Source: Larus michahellis
Lineage: Eukaryota; Chordata; Aves; Charadriiformes; Laridae
DNA: 64,000 nucleotides
Assembly (NCBI RefSeq): GCF_964199755.1
Contig: NC_133906.1
Span: 9,672,001-9,736,000, forward strand
Direction of reading: 5' to 3'
Position numbers and translations under genes: made by a program. Under the pieces are notes generated by a model. The model saw only the letters and a list, made by a program, of their open reading frames with translations. It was not told the origin of the DNA and searched no databases. Below are positions 33,111 to 46,221 of this stretch, one piece after another. The stretch's first letter is position 1. Each line of letters starts with the position of its first letter.

Positions 33111-36100
33111 AAAGCTGGCGTTGTCATAGCGAACTGTCTTTGCATAACTGAGCCCCAGCTTAAATGCAGTTTCTTGGGAGGCAGGTTCATGTGCAAGGGT
33201 TGGTTTCAGGAGCACTTTCTATATAAAGCAATATCTCTTACAAACTTGCGGATTTTTATGTATTTTTGTGAAATTCTGGCATAAGGTTTTTTACCACGTA
33301 GGGGAAACTGAGGCTTAGAATGAAGTAATTTACGATCACGAATTGTTCTCTTGTTTTACTTTAAATGGAACTTGACTTTTTCAGAAACAATTTTCACTTC
33401 CTTGTGTGAGATGCAAGGCCTTTTCATGACATGGCTGCATAACTCCTTCTTGAGCTAAGATCAGCAAAGAACAGCTGATATAAATAAATAAATACCCTTC
33501 CCTCAGAGCTCTAGGTAAACTAAGTAAAAATCAATCACTTCCTTTCCTTTTTTTTGGTGCTTAAGCAACTTGATTCCAGGAGGTCACAAAAGGTACAATA
33601 GACTATATTTAAACATTTAAAAGTGTTATGTATTGCACCATGCCAAATCTCCTGCATGCCACAGAGTGTTTTAACGATCTCTTTTAAGAGAGTTTAATGT
33701 AGTATCTAGAAAAGGTGATACTTCATGTCTCTTTCATTTTCTTAAGTCCTACCTATGTCTCCAGAAGATCCTGTACACCATTTGGAAAACTGTCACCACA
33801 TTTATAGACACAGATGTAGGGATACCGGGCTTGAGAAATTCTGGTTTGCAGCTTCCAGGTTGTAAAGAGAGGTGATCTTTTGTGCCTGAGCTTCCCCCTG
33901 TCTCTCCATTTTATTTCCTTTTGGGGCAGTCAGTTATTCAGTTGCCATGTCAAGTCCTGGAGAGCAAGAAGGGGTTTCCATTGGTCTGCCAAGTTGTTAA
34001 ACTTTGCTCAGGAAGCAGCCCAGATGCCTTCTGTCTGTATGTGACAGGCTTCCCTCTTCACACTGAAGTCCAGTCTGACACCTCTCTTTTGGTCTCTGGC
34101 AGGAGGAGCAGGCTGCTATCACTGCAAATAAGATGGCTGAGTGGTCCTGCTCTGTTCATCTTTCTACAACAAAGAACACTCTCAACTGGGGCTTTCAGCT
34201 TTACTGTGCTCGTATGTGGCAGCTTTGGAATGAACTATGAAATCCATTTACAGCCCACTTAACAAACAGTGATATTTGCATCTGGATATCAAAGCAAGAG
34301 TTCAAAGGCAGCTTTGCAAACATTTAATCTGGTAGGTAAGGAAAATGACAAAGGAAGCTCTGATATGAATGCGTAATTTCTGTCCCCTGCTTCCTTCATA
34401 TGCTTTGTATGCATGTGGCTTCAGGGAAAGAAACAGGAAGGATTCTCTTCCCTAGCTTAGCTCTGACTTAACAATAGACTTCCTGGGTGGGTTGTACCTT
34501 TGTTAGATTTATATGCCTGTAGTGCAGACACACTAGTCAGAGGGGTCTCCTCTTACAGTCAGTGAAAAGGAATAAGCGCTTCCAGGGCCTAATTCTGCTG
34601 GCCAAAGGCAGGTATTGACTAGCTCTCCGCTAACTGGAAAGCGAGTCTGAGGCAACTTGTGCTGCTGCAGGCAAGCGCTTGCTTTGAGCCTCTTTTTCCC
34701 CACACCAAGTAAGGGTAACAGCTCTTCCTGAAAGACGATGTGGTGGTCATGGCTGTGAGTTGCTCAAGTGGCTGAGACACGTCATCTAGAGAGTACATAA
34801 GGTTAAACAGATAAAGCAGAAAGCATGCTTGGGATGTGGGCACTACGGAGAGGGGAGCACAAAGCATCGTGTCTCAGAGATGGGCAGTGTGCCGGTTCTT
34901 GCTTTTTTCTCCAATTTAGGAGAAAGACAAAATTAGTGTTTGGGTTTTGAAAAGAAAAGGATTGAAGGTATGTTTTTTATTTGAGGAAAAGCTATAAGGA
35001 GTTGATGGAGATAGGAATTTGGCCTCTACCCTCACTGTAGTGTCAAAGCTCTTCAGTGTGTTAGAAGCAGCTGCAGACTCCTGCCCTCGCCCAGGATTTC
35101 TGCTCCACGTTACTAGTTCAAGCAATTCAAGCTTAATCCTTTGTCAGGGCGAAGACAGGGCATTTGTATGTACATGTGTGCACTACATGTGACAACAGGA
35201 CAGCCAAAACTAGTGCCTCATCAACTAGAGAGTTTTCATTAGCTCATTAACGGTCATTAAGTGTTGAGATGAGATAAGCTTTCTCCACTGCAGACTTGTT
35301 ACAGACCTAAACCACCTGCTTTGAGTTTGCAGGGAAGAACTTTTGCTTCCTATGGTATGATGTCTCCAAGGGAGTTACCTAAACTGGAAACACACCATTT
35401 AATATGAGAGCGTGAGGACATGTATGAATGCATAGGTGCACTTTGTTTGTGACGAGGGGTAAGGAGACGTTCCAGTGTTGGGAACTGCCCAGTCTGAACT
35501 GTGGGTGGTGACCTTCATTTAGCCAGTCCCACTGTATCACGCGCTTCCAAAGAAAGGTGAGGGAGGAGGATGAAACATGTTAGCAAAGCAGCACAAGAAG
35601 CACTTAACTTCTCTGGAAGTACCACCCCAAAACCTGTCTTCATCCCAGAAGAAAACCTTTGGCTGTGAGCATTCAGTACAATGACTCATTGTTTTGAAGT
35701 GCTTCATTTATGAAGACCCACAGCAGCTCCCAACTTTCAGGGACAGGCCATTCTGAAGAAGAGGTACCGGAGAAATGGAAGTATTTCTGGTAAGGAAGGT
35801 GCTTGCAGAACAGTCATTTTCAAGAAAATATTCAGCATTGGCAGGATGGGCTGTTAAAAAATGTCCTTGCTTCCACAGGACAGATGGATCAAAAGCAGAA
35901 GCAGGGGACAGGTCAGCTTTCTCCTTCAGCAAGTATTTCCCATGGTGGTCGGCAGTTTGGATGTGAGCCTTTACAAATAGAGCTGTAAAGGAGACAGGAA
36001 AAGCTGTACATTGGAGCTCTGGTATAGAAGAGGGAGGTGGCAGGGATTATCTGCTACATATAATTATGCTCTGAGGACAAGCTGCCAAACCTGTGGCTGA

Positions 36101-38432
36101 ACTGGAGGTATGCAGACAAAGGTCTGAGGGTGATAGTCAGAGACCATAATGACAGTCCTGCTTTGGCTGCTGCCGTTTGAGGAGGGGGGACAGGGGTCAT
36201 CTTTTAGGGTTTATTAGATCAGAGCCACACTTCTGCCATAAAAACGAGCAGCAACATTTTCACTCAGTTTTCTAAACATAAGATGATGTTTCTTGGTGGT
36301 CTGTGCTGGCCAGCTCTGTAACTGAGGTGGATTTCTGCTTAAGGATGTTTCCTGATGTAATCTCCTATCTATCTATCTGACTATCTATCAGTCTCTTCCT
36401 CCTCCAGGAGCAGAGACAAAAATCACAGATTTTATGTTAAAGTTGGACGCCGGATTTGCTGCACTCCTCTTTCCAACTCGCTAGTTGGGCAAGGAAGGGG
36501 GCAAACAAGTGGAGGTTATTGGTTTAAACATGCCTGGTCTAGCAAAGGGCAAAAAATTTGGCAGTTTGAAATGGGAAGTGAGTTGTCCACAGGGAGCCAG
36601 TGCTGGTGACGCAGAACTCGATGTAGGCTCTCAGGGGTAGGTAACTCCTCTCTTGGCTGCTCATAGCTTATGCAAGAGGAGCACAGATGTTCACAGCTTG
36701 AATTTCTGAGTGAAGATGATTACCAGTAATGATCTTGGGACTGCCATTGAGGGCTGTAAAGGTGGTAGCAAGTGAAGTCACTCTTTCAAAGAGAGTAATG
36801 ATCGAGTGTAATAGTGTTGCACAGTTATGGAAACTGGTCTGGAGCAAACGTATCTGTGTTAATCTATATAGTCCTTAAAGTAACCCCTGAATTAATAGCT
36901 GTTGCTCAGTCACTGGCAGTGGTTATTGCAGTAAGGCTCTACACTCTCCTTTGTGTTTTCTGGTTTTTATAGATAGAGGGATGCCCCTTGAATAGGGTTG
37001 GATTTACAGATTAGTGATATGAAGATGCCCGTTGATACAGTTTGGCAGCCCCTTCAGATATTCATTATGTCAAGAGCCCTCGTTGACGGTTGGGATTCAG
37101 CTGTCAGGAATATGAAAACAGATTCATTACGCAGGCTGCTGGAAGGAATTTAATTCTGATACTCTGTCTGGATCATTGCCTGACGGAAACATACCCCATA
37201 GCAGCTGGAGGTCCTCATGTGGAGCCTCTCTAATCTTGACCTGGAAGACAGCTTCAAGGAAGTCAAGTGTGCTACTTACTCAGAAAGGAAATAAATTTTC
37301 CTCTTGTCCCAGAGGATTGGGAAGCCCAAACCACGACAGTCTCTTAGAGAGTACAGACCTTGGCACTACAGCTCTTGTGTAAGGATCAGCTAGCATTGCA
37401 TTCCCATTCTCTTGGGGTCCAGGAAAGATACTTAGGGTTTCTCTCGTTTGTTTTTTTTTTAATGATTGATTTAAAGAACTTCAGAAGATCAATGAAAATC
37501 ATTAAAAAATGACAGAATTCTGTAAATTGTCAAATAACGTATGCTAAAATAATGTTAGGCTCTTCTGCCAACCCTTTGAAATCCTTTAAGTAATAAGCAT
37601 ATATTTGACAGGAAATCTACTAAATTTCCTAATAGCATAGGCAATTTCAGTTCAGTTTAACAGGAAGTAGAGGAACTCAGATACTGGGTAAATTCTACTT
37701 AAATTATATCTGTTTTTTTAATTATGTGAGAAAGTTCCTGTGGTAAGGTAAGTCTTTATAAGATGCTGAATGAATATGTGATTATTTTCGATTCAGGAAT
37801 ATTTAAGCTATACAAAAATTGAAAGAACTAAAAGCTTTTGTATATTTTTATTGAGTTCATATTAGTAGAAAAAACCCAACAGATTTATTGCCTTTTGGCA
37901 TGACAGTACTCAGAGATGGCTCAGGAAATCTAATGGAGAGAAAAAGATTGGATCCTAAACCACTGAAGGATTTACAGTTGACAGTTAAAGAATGAAAATG
38001 CTCTCTTTGGCTTTCGTGTTTATGAAGATGGGTGAGGAAAACTCTTCAGAATGACTCAGAGTCTGCCGTATGTGCGCGGCCTGCTCCAAGAAACCATCAT
38101 TTTACTGGCGTTGTTATGTATTTTTCATGTGTGCTAGGAATTAAATGGACACGATTTGGGCCCAATTGGTTAGTTCTGTTGCACACTATTAAGTCAGGCT
38201 GACAGCAATAAATACCTTAAATACCTTTTGATTCTTCCTCATCTTTGCTGAGCAGAGACATTTTTGAGTGTATTCAATTTTAAAAGCCCCAATCCTTTGG
38301 TCATATGATCTTTAGGTTGAAGATATTTGCTAGTAATACCTAAATTAAGAGGTATTTTGAGATGCACAAAAACATTTAACTACAACTAATACACTATTAC
38401 TGATTATTGACAGAGCTCTTGATCCCATTCAG
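33111..38432. other. Candidate intron 1 of the unrecognised gene, or intergenic
   Basis: No exon supported. An open frame at 33882-34262 (126 codons) has no recognisable protein character. A short imperfect TATC repeat lies near 36366. Nothing else found. Confidence 0.4.
36366..36390. repeat. Short imperfect (TATC)n microsatellite
   Basis: Tetranucleotide tatc/atct units interrupted by one tgac. A simple repeat. Confidence 0.6.
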
Positions 38433-38497
38433 GTGACAGTAAGAGAAGGCAGGGTAAAAGAAAAGCCATTTTGAAGTGTGCTGAAGTCAAAGGCAAG
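38433..38497 (+). CDS. Unrecognised gene, exon a
   Basis: 65 nt between acceptor tcccattcag and donor aag|gtgagt. It takes one base from the previous exon, then reads DSKRRQGKRKAILKCAEVK and ends in phase 0. Strongly basic. Confidence 0.5.
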
Positions 38498-41400
38498 GTG
38501 AGTATCATTTAGCCCTCTCAGCTCTGACTCAAATTCAAGTTTTCAGTGGTTACCTAACACATTTCCAATGTACATTCTCCCTGATGTGTCCTTTGTTATA
38601 ACAGAGACTCATGGAGGACCAGAGTTTGCAAAAAGAAAGAGACTCTCTGGAGCCAGGAATTCATACTGCTCAAAATCAAGATGGCCCTAACAATGGTTGT
38701 CATTGCTCATGTGAGTCCGTTTTGATTGCACTCACTCTGCAAGCTAGACCAGCATCATAGTGCCCCTCAAACCTGAGAATCCTTCAGGTAGACATGCTAA
38801 GCCAAGGTGGGGGTTCCTACAATTGCAAGTAAATCATAACCAGTAATGAATTAAGCTCATTAATACAATAATATCTCTGTAAGAAAATGGCATTTGTATG
38901 TGCCCTGCTATCTGCTTGTGTCTAGAAATGTGCAGAGAACAGAGCATTGAGAAAGGGGTTTTCAGTGTGATGCGTTTGGTTTTTTCTGTTCAAGTCCTCT
39001 GCACGTGCATACTCTGTGCATGGCCTCTCTTTGAAGCTTCTGTATTGAGATCGGGGGCGATATTTTAGCCTTCAAACAAGCTGAATGTGGAAAATGTAGA
39101 CTGGAGCCAGGCACCATGATCCCACATTCGCACCGCGTGGGTGAGAAGCGAGTAAGGGCTTCCCACGCATCTCTACAAATACCCCTCTGCTCCAACACTG
39201 TCAGTCCCACTGTTTGCACTGTCAGCCCCTTCTCGGCTCTGCTAACGCACCGCAACTGGAGTGTGTGCATAAGGGCAATGTTCTGCGATGTAATGCAAAT
39301 GCAAGCTATTGCCCTCATTTTTAAGCCACTGCGGTAAATACCTTCATTTCTTATTGTGCTTAGGTAGACATCGGATCCTGCAATAGGAGCAGGTCATGTA
39401 TTACGTTTCTGAACTACATGAAAAGGGTTCTGAAAATTTATTGGCAGCATTTTTCTAATTGTTCTGCTGACATACTGTTTCTCCCTTTTTTTTTTTATTG
39501 CCCTCTCCAAGACTAAAAACTGAAATATATTCAGTGCTGAAGGAACTGTGAAGGATAAATGTGGAATGGACATTTCCCCATAAGGATTCATCTCTCTGCA
39601 TGGTGTTTATGAGCATGACCTGGTAGTACACTTGGGCTGCAGCCGTATCTCCATACATCTCACTAAGAAACGCAGCTGCTGACTGCCTCAAGCACTGACA
39701 TTTGCAGAGCCTGTATCATCCAGTTATTGCTTCACACTTTTACACTAAGCAGCCACGAAGGCCTGTGAGAGATTTTGTTCTGCATAGAGGTGTTGAGATC
39801 TAATAAGTTTGCCATCAAATTTGTAGTGGTAGTGGACCCTCATGTTTCCGATCTGCACAAGTATGCAAACACAGCAGACATAATTCCCTGCACTATAAAC
39901 AGGAGATCAGGGACTGTAAACCGTGCAACATTTTTGAAGAGCGCAGCCACCAAGGGTTTCATTTGTCAAGAAGTCCTAGCTTTTTGTTTTAGCTGACCAC
40001 TCAGCCTTAACTGCTTTTTCCTTTTGTTTTTTATTTGTTCTGTAGTTAGTAAAATAGATGCCTGCTGTGCTCTGCAGGTTAGGGAGGACATTCTGCCATT
40101 TATCCTGTTGGCCTCACTCTTTCAGAGTTGAGACAAGACCCTTCTTCCTGAGTGCTCATTTGCTGTAACGAATTTTTTATTTCCTCTCAAGAAGGAAATG
40201 TTCTACTGGACTGATTATCTCCACGCAGTTAACCTGTCTTGACATATTATCTGCCTAATTCAATTACTGAAGATACTTAAGGATTCTGCCAAGCTTCACC
40301 TTGTACTTGGAGTTTTAGGCTTGTAGCACAAATTGGGTCTCATGACCTCATTCTTTGATTTGCAAGCAAGGAGTTTTTAAAGGAGTTCATTCCTTTAAAA
40401 ACAAGGCTTTCTTGGTAATCCTAGTATTTGTAAGCAAGTGAAATCCAGACACTGTTTCCAAATTATTTTATTTTTTAGAGTTGCCTAAGTTTTCATGAAA
40501 TTTGGCAAGCGTATGCCAGTGTGAAACCAGCAGGTTACCTGTTGGTCTTCTTCCCTGATCCTTTTGCTTGGGATCTGGGGCAATCATTGCCTGTTATGTG
40601 AGAACAGGTCCATCATTTACCTTGCACAGAAATAACTGCCCTACTAGTTGCATAGCTGTCATGGAAGCTTTTGGAGAGAAAATAGTTTTGGTTTGATAGT
40701 TTTTTAGCAATGTGTCTGGAAGGTTCTTGAGACCTTCCTCCAGGCAATAGCAATCCTGGAGTCCCACTGTGGAATACCCACATGGGGATGAGTGCTCTGA
40801 GAAGAAGTGGAGTTCAGATTTTGCTCCAACACAACATTCCCTTCACCATGTCCTTGCTTTCTTTGTTGGAGTTCTTGGAGTTTTGAGACTGAGAAATGCA
40901 CCTCATACATCTTAGCTCCTCGGGAAAATATTGGGAAGCACAAGGTAAAGGGATTGTGTAGGCCTACTATGCATTGTGGGAATGATTGCTTGCAGCACGT
41001 GTTAAGGTGAAAATTCATCTAGAGGAATTCCATTTAATGACAAATTACTCTTGCTTTGGTAAATAATTTGAAATTGTATGCTTTATTTGGGAACATTTGT
41101 ATTATCAGGATGCAGGTCTCAGAATTCTGTACTGGCTACTACAGCTACTAGAGGATTGTTGTACTAAACATTTTTCCAATTAAACACAAAAATAACAATA
41201 ATAAAATGAAACAATTAACTTTGTCAAATTGGAAACTGTTCAGAGTTGTTAATTTGTGGAGAAAATAGAAGTTTAACTTTTGTTATTCATGGTGAAATCA
41301 GAGTTCAAGGTCTTGCAATTTTATGCATGAGAAATGTTCAGGATTTTTGTAAGTTATATTAAATGTTTGGAAACAGGTATTGTGAAAGATGCTTATGTCA

Positions 41401-41776
41401 GTTTGAAAACCTTCATGTACATTACGTACTGTTTAACAGTATTTTACATTTATGTAGATTCCTCTAAAGAAGCAGGAGCTGGAGCCGTGGATGATGGTGA
41501 TTTTATTAAGGCATTTACAGATGTTCCTACTGTACAGGTAAGATGCTGTGTATACTCATGTTTGTTTTCAGAAATATGCGATTTGCAATATTGTATGTTA
41601 GCCTACTTTTAAAAGTGCTTTAATTTTACGGTCTTCTAAGCAAGTGTCATTACTTTTCCTTCTTTCTGTATTTACAGTCTCCATGGAAAGCTCTTTACTT
41701 TTTCCAGTTAGTTACCAAAAAACCCCACCTTTTCTTTACTGTCTTACTAATTATTATCACATTGTGTTTCAGCTAA
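38433..41776 (+). CDS. Unrecognised gene, four 3' coding exons with hydrophobic C terminus
   Basis: Four exons with good splice sites join without a stop: 38433-38497, 38605-38710, 41458-41537 and 41678-41776. Three donors match consensus closely (aag|gtgagt, cat|gtgagt, cag|gtaaga) and phases agree at every join (enter 1, then 0, 1, 0). The joined frame gives about 116 residues. It has a basic start (DSKRRQGKRKAILKC), a polar stretch (LMEDQSLQKERDSLEPG), a short Cys/His cluster (GCHCS), an acidic segment (DDGDFIKAFTDVPTVQ) and a terminal hydrophobic segment (PHLFFTVLLIIITLCFS) directly before TAA. It looks like a small tail-anchored or single-pass membrane protein. I do not recognise the family. 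The 5' end is missing or lies in the CpG island at 32780-33110. It could also be a non-coding transcript with a chance frame, but four phase-matched exons make that less likely. Confidence 0.5.
38605..38710 (+). CDS. Unrecognised gene, exon b
   Basis: 106 nt between acceptor ttgttataacag and donor cat|gtgagt. Reads RLMEDQSLQKERDSLEPG to NNGCHCS. Only 107 nt separate it from exon a, a typical minimal vertebrate intron. Confidence 0.5.
40373..40402. repeat. Perfect 12-bp inverted repeat, 6-base loop
   Basis: GTTTTTAAAGGA at 40373-40384 and its exact reverse complement at 40391-40402, separated by GTTCAT. It lies between exons b and c of the unrecognised gene. Function unknown. Confidence 0.85.
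41458..41537 (+). CDS. Unrecognised gene, exon c
   Basis: 80 nt between acceptor catttatgtag and donor cag|gtaaga. The split codon with exon b is T|AT (Tyr). Reads SSKEAGAGAVDDGDFIKA to DVPTVQ. Acidic, phase 0 at the end. Confidence 0.55.
41678..41776 (+). CDS. Unrecognised gene, exon d: hydrophobic tail and stop
   Basis: Acceptor with a long pyrimidine tract (ttttccttctttctgtatttacag). Reads SPWKALYFFQLVTKK, then PHLFFTVLLIIITLCFS, then TAA at 41774-41776. Two lysines precede a hydrophobic run of about 15 residues at the very C terminus, the layout of a tail anchor. No AATAAA was seen within the next 2.9 kb; the first is at 44799-44804. Confidence 0.5.
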   Translation, partial: SPWKALYFFQLVTKKPHLFFTVLLIIITLCFS

Positions 41777-44406
41777 AATCCGTTATTGCTTTTCTTAATC
41801 TTTTCCAGGGAGCTACTAAAAATAATTTTATGTTTTAATTTTAATAAGAAAAGATTTCCATAACATTTGGGAAATTTAGGACTGCAATTTCATGGGATAA
41901 TCAAGTACTAATAATACAGGCAAATATTTTTAAAAAACAAGAATTGTATTTTCAAATGTGTCTGAATTGTAATGATGCGTGTCTGGTATACATGTCCCAT
42001 CTCTAGCAGTACTTAAAAAAAATCTAGTACCTTATTTGAATACTAATGAACCTGCTGGATTCTGAGTTCTTAGTTGAAAGATCAGATTTTAATTGCTATT
42101 CTTTAAGTGTGGAAATTGCACACACTTGGTACTTTCAGACAGTTGAGACATTTAACATGCTTCTATCTTCCTAGGCCTATTTTGAATAAGTTTTTCTTGA
42201 GCAGCTGAGGTGTGGATGGCAACCAAAAACTCAGTCAGCCATAGTTCCCAAACACTGGAAGGATTTCGTATGACTCCCTTTTCTTGATACATACTTTTGT
42301 TCTGATTTTAGTTCCCAAGATGATAGTGTAGTTATTTGTTAGATCTCCTTCTGTAGGCAGAAATACTGTCTGCTTTTATGAAGGAACACTTTATCTCCAT
42401 GGTTTCTGTCACATTGAGGAAATCTTTGTCTTACACTGTGAGAGCTTTATGTTTCTCTGCCTCTCCAAACTGTGTTAAGAATTCTTTAGAGGGCAAAAAC
42501 ACGGAGCTCTTAATATTATTTATCCCCATTATGTTGAATAGAGCCATATTCCACAACACAGAACATGTGCTGCCCGTCCTTAGATGCCTTAATATTTGCA
42601 GTCCAAAGCAGAGTTTTCTCATCACTCAAGATGGTTAATAACATTGCAGAAACAAAAGTGGGATAACTGTATGTTGCTGCTGAGCACCTGTGATTTTCTG
42701 ACTGCTGGATGACCTAGGAAGGCAGGTCATTCCTTAACTGCAAGAGGTGGAGGAGAAAGACCCACTTGTCTTTACTAATCTCACCCAAGTTGAGGTGAGG
42801 ATGCAGTGGAGAACTGCTGACCTCAAAATAACCTATTTGTTTCATGGATGAGAATGTAATGAGAATTTTTTTCCCTCCTGACCAGGCCAAAAAGAAGAGT
42901 GTTTTTTTGGTATCCTTAGGAATAACGACTTCCTGCTGTCCAACTTCATGCTTCTGGTTGGGGACAATCTCTGATCTTTCTGAAAAAAGGCAGATCCCAC
43001 ATTCTGAGGCCATGTTAATTACTAAGGAAGAGAGAAGTTTCTGTACTAGACCCTGGGAAGAAAGAATGTTTATGACCTGTAATTTGCCAGGTTATTCTAA
43101 AAGCAAAGGAAACTTGTTAGAATGGGGAGAGGGAGTCATTTGTGCATCATTGGGTCCATTCCTGTGTCTTTCTGCTTTCATTACATTTGTGGGTTTTAGT
43201 AGTGGCTTCAGTGGAAGTAAGGAAGGGAACTATATTACAGAAAAACAGATCAAATTTTGAATCAAGATTAAGTGCATCTGGATTAATCAAGTAAATTGAG
43301 GTTACTTACGGTGTATGTTGGTTTAACAAATTCTTAAAAGCCTCCAATAGTGCATCTGCCTTTCCAGTAACCTGTTCCAATGGCTGTGCTCATCATTAAT
43401 TTTTTAGGGATATCATATTGTTTACTCACATCTAGTTTGTAATCCCCATGTTGGAAATACTTTATATAGTTATTACTCTTCCTTGTGTTTGAGCTTTTAA
43501 TTTTTCTGTCTTTGATGTTGCACTTACCGTTAATGATGCGTGTCTGTGTTGCCCTCTAAACAATAACAGCAGTTTTTGAAGAAGACAGGTGATTTTGAGA
43601 TATGCTGTGATTGATCTCTGTGCTAAAAAAATGCTTAAGCACACTGATGACATAATTCCACTTCCTATAAAGGGCTCACTTCCTTCTTCAATCTAAAAGA
43701 ATTATAATCTACTTTTCAGACATACATCTACCTATCACATTTAAAAAGTTATTTAAAAATATGTTTGTAAAGACACCTGCTTTCCTGAAATGGAAAAACT
43801 ATTTCCTGTACTATATTAATAGTAAGACAAAGGAAAAAGTTAAGATTAGTAATTTTGCTTTCCTGGAAATTCACCTCTGAAATTCTTAGGTGTATGAGTT
43901 CTAAACCTCAACACATGCTCAAAGAACAGCAGAGAGCACATCATAACAACCAAAAATTGTATGATAAGCAGATTTTAATGCAAGACATGTTTGGTTTTCA
44001 TTTGGAGGGGCGGAGTGTTGTATGTTGTGGTTTTTTGGGGGGATTTTTTGTTCTGTTTTGTTTTTTAAATGCACACATACACACTCTGGCATAAATCAAG
44101 TCAGCTCCTCGTTGTTCCTGTTCCCTTTCTGAGGAGCACCTTGAGGGGCTGAAAGGTGACTATGGAGCTGCATGAGCTCTTCAGAGCTTTCTCTGGAGAC
44201 CCTATAGTCCCCTTGCTCTTACTCTGTGCTTACAGTACACATTCTGCAGAGCTGATGCATGTACTATTTTCCTATCTACCTGGAGAAGCTAGAGCGTGCT
44301 CAATCATTACCCGAAAAAGTCCTCCAGCCTAATCCCACTCGCCCTTTTTTATGGTAACCACACAAGTTTCCTCCTTTCAGGAGAAAACACGGGTGCTTAC
44401 CCATGA

Positions 44407-44433
44407 TTCGCTTATATCCATGATATAAGCGAA
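44407..44433. repeat. Perfect 12-bp inverted repeat, 3-base loop
   Basis: TTCGCTTATATC at 44407-44418 and its exact reverse complement at 44422-44433, with loop CAT. A tight hairpin or palindrome; both arms contain CpG, unlike the surrounding DNA. Confidence 0.9.
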
Positions 44434-46221
44434 ACTCTGAGAAAGCACGGTACACATTGCTCACATACAGCGTAGGAGAAGAGGCAGAGGGTAAGGAGAG
44501 GAGGTGACGCGAAGTCAAGGCTGGAGCATACAGCTCTCCTTCTTCCTGGCACTTGAATGAGCCACGTGACTTGCTGTGCTAGGAAGGCTCGCCAACACAG
44601 AACAACATAATCCAATTAAAGGATTCAATGAAAAGATTTCTGTCTTAAAATTCATTAGCAGTTTATTCTGGGGAAGAAGTATACTGGCCCATACCTTTCC
44701 AACAAATGTGTTTGCCACTCTTCGTAACAACAGGTCTAAAAAGTCAAAGGAGCGCCTAAAAAGACTGAACAAAATGTTATAATTAATACTGCTTGCGGAA
44801 TAAATAGTAACTTTATTCTTTCCCCCTGAGGGAGACAAATACATAAAATAAAATTATGTTTATATGTCAAATGAGGACTTTGTTCAATTTATTGCAAAGT
44901 TAAAATATTCTGTATAGAAAGCAAACATGCAGGCTAACTAATCCTAAACTTCAAAAAAATAGAGGTGGTTCAACTAACCATCTGTCATGTTATTACACAT
45001 ATGCAATGTTAGTTTTATTAGCCCCAAAATAACAGGCAAAAATCAATAAAGTTCAAAAATTGTACAAACTCTGAAATGTTACTATTAAAAAAAATAAAAA
45101 TCATTACTTAAAAAATTCAGCTATTAAGTCACAACTTTTCTCTTCTGGGTCTCAGCTGAGGGGGACCCAGTTGGATACAGTGGGCTGAGCCCAAAGGGGA
45201 GAGTAATGGAAATTGCACTCATTTAAGAAAAAGCCAGTTGATGAGGCTCTGGATTTTAGTTATCTGCTGAGCACTTAAAGATGTTAAATGCCGTGGGGTT
45301 ACAGCCCCTTAGAATTGTTTATAGTGTTCTTGCCATTAGGAATGCAGTAGTTGAACTTGTCTGTACTTGGTCAAAGGATTATGTGTTTTGTGGGTGAGGT
45401 TAAGAACATGCAGTCTTCGGTGGAAGGCATTAACACTCGAGAGTGATACTTCTAAGAAATTTATAATCACAGCTTGGTCTGAGAAGGTAAGCAACAACAA
45501 CAAACCAGCTTATCAGAATATGTGTGCTCTGTCAGATATGTCAGTTTGGAGTCTGTAGGCACTACTGCCTGAAATAAGAACTTTGTAAAGCTCTGCTGTT
45601 GCTTTTGTGGCGGAGAGTCAAGTTCTTTGAAGGCATCTGCATGTGTGTGACTATTATGTATCTTGGTAGCATAGTAAAAGACTTTCTCCTGAATTGTGAA
45701 AGGGCAGGTTGAGTTCTGTCATTTTTTGGTAGTCTCTACAGCAACAGTGACTTGGTAAACAGAATTGGTAAACATACCTACAAAGAGATCGGGAAGGGAA
45801 GGAAAAGGTCGAACAATATTTTTCCTCCTCATGAAATACAGACTTTTGACTTGTATACAATATAAAGAGAAGATGATTACTTTGCACTTTGTTTTGGTAT
45901 GCATATGTGATCATGCAGTTGAGGAGGAGAAAGATTAGTGAAATAGAAGTGAATGTGCTTTTAGAGATAACTTTTAAAAAGCCTCACCTGACTGAAAAAA
46001 CCACACATAACCTTTTTTTTTATTACCAGGCAGAGAGGCAATAAAACAATTTTCTGGGAGTATTAATTTCAAAAAAAAGTGGTCTGTAGAAGGGAACTAG
46101 TTGTTGAGACTAGGGAAGGTGGGAAATGCTGTATGCCTGGACTAATGGATTTTAAATCGTAGTCTGTCCTTCCTCTTTCTGTCTTTAAAATAATAAATTG
46201 TTATTGCTTCTAAGCAATATC

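Noticed and set aside
33882-34262. 126-codon + frame downstream of the second CpG island
   Set aside because: Low-complexity hydrophobic and Ser-rich peptide, no splice-site support, not recognised.
42844-43260. 138-codon + frame with a hydrophobic stretch
   Set aside because: A run of this length is expected a few times by chance in 64 kb and six frames. No family resemblance, and no fit to the splice phases of the nearby candidate gene.
44576-44782. 68-codon + frame ending in a Lys/Arg-rich tail just before an AATAAA
   Set aside because: It looked like a C-terminal exon, but an overlapping 109-codon frame is open on the minus strand. It cannot be linked in phase to known exons with confidence.
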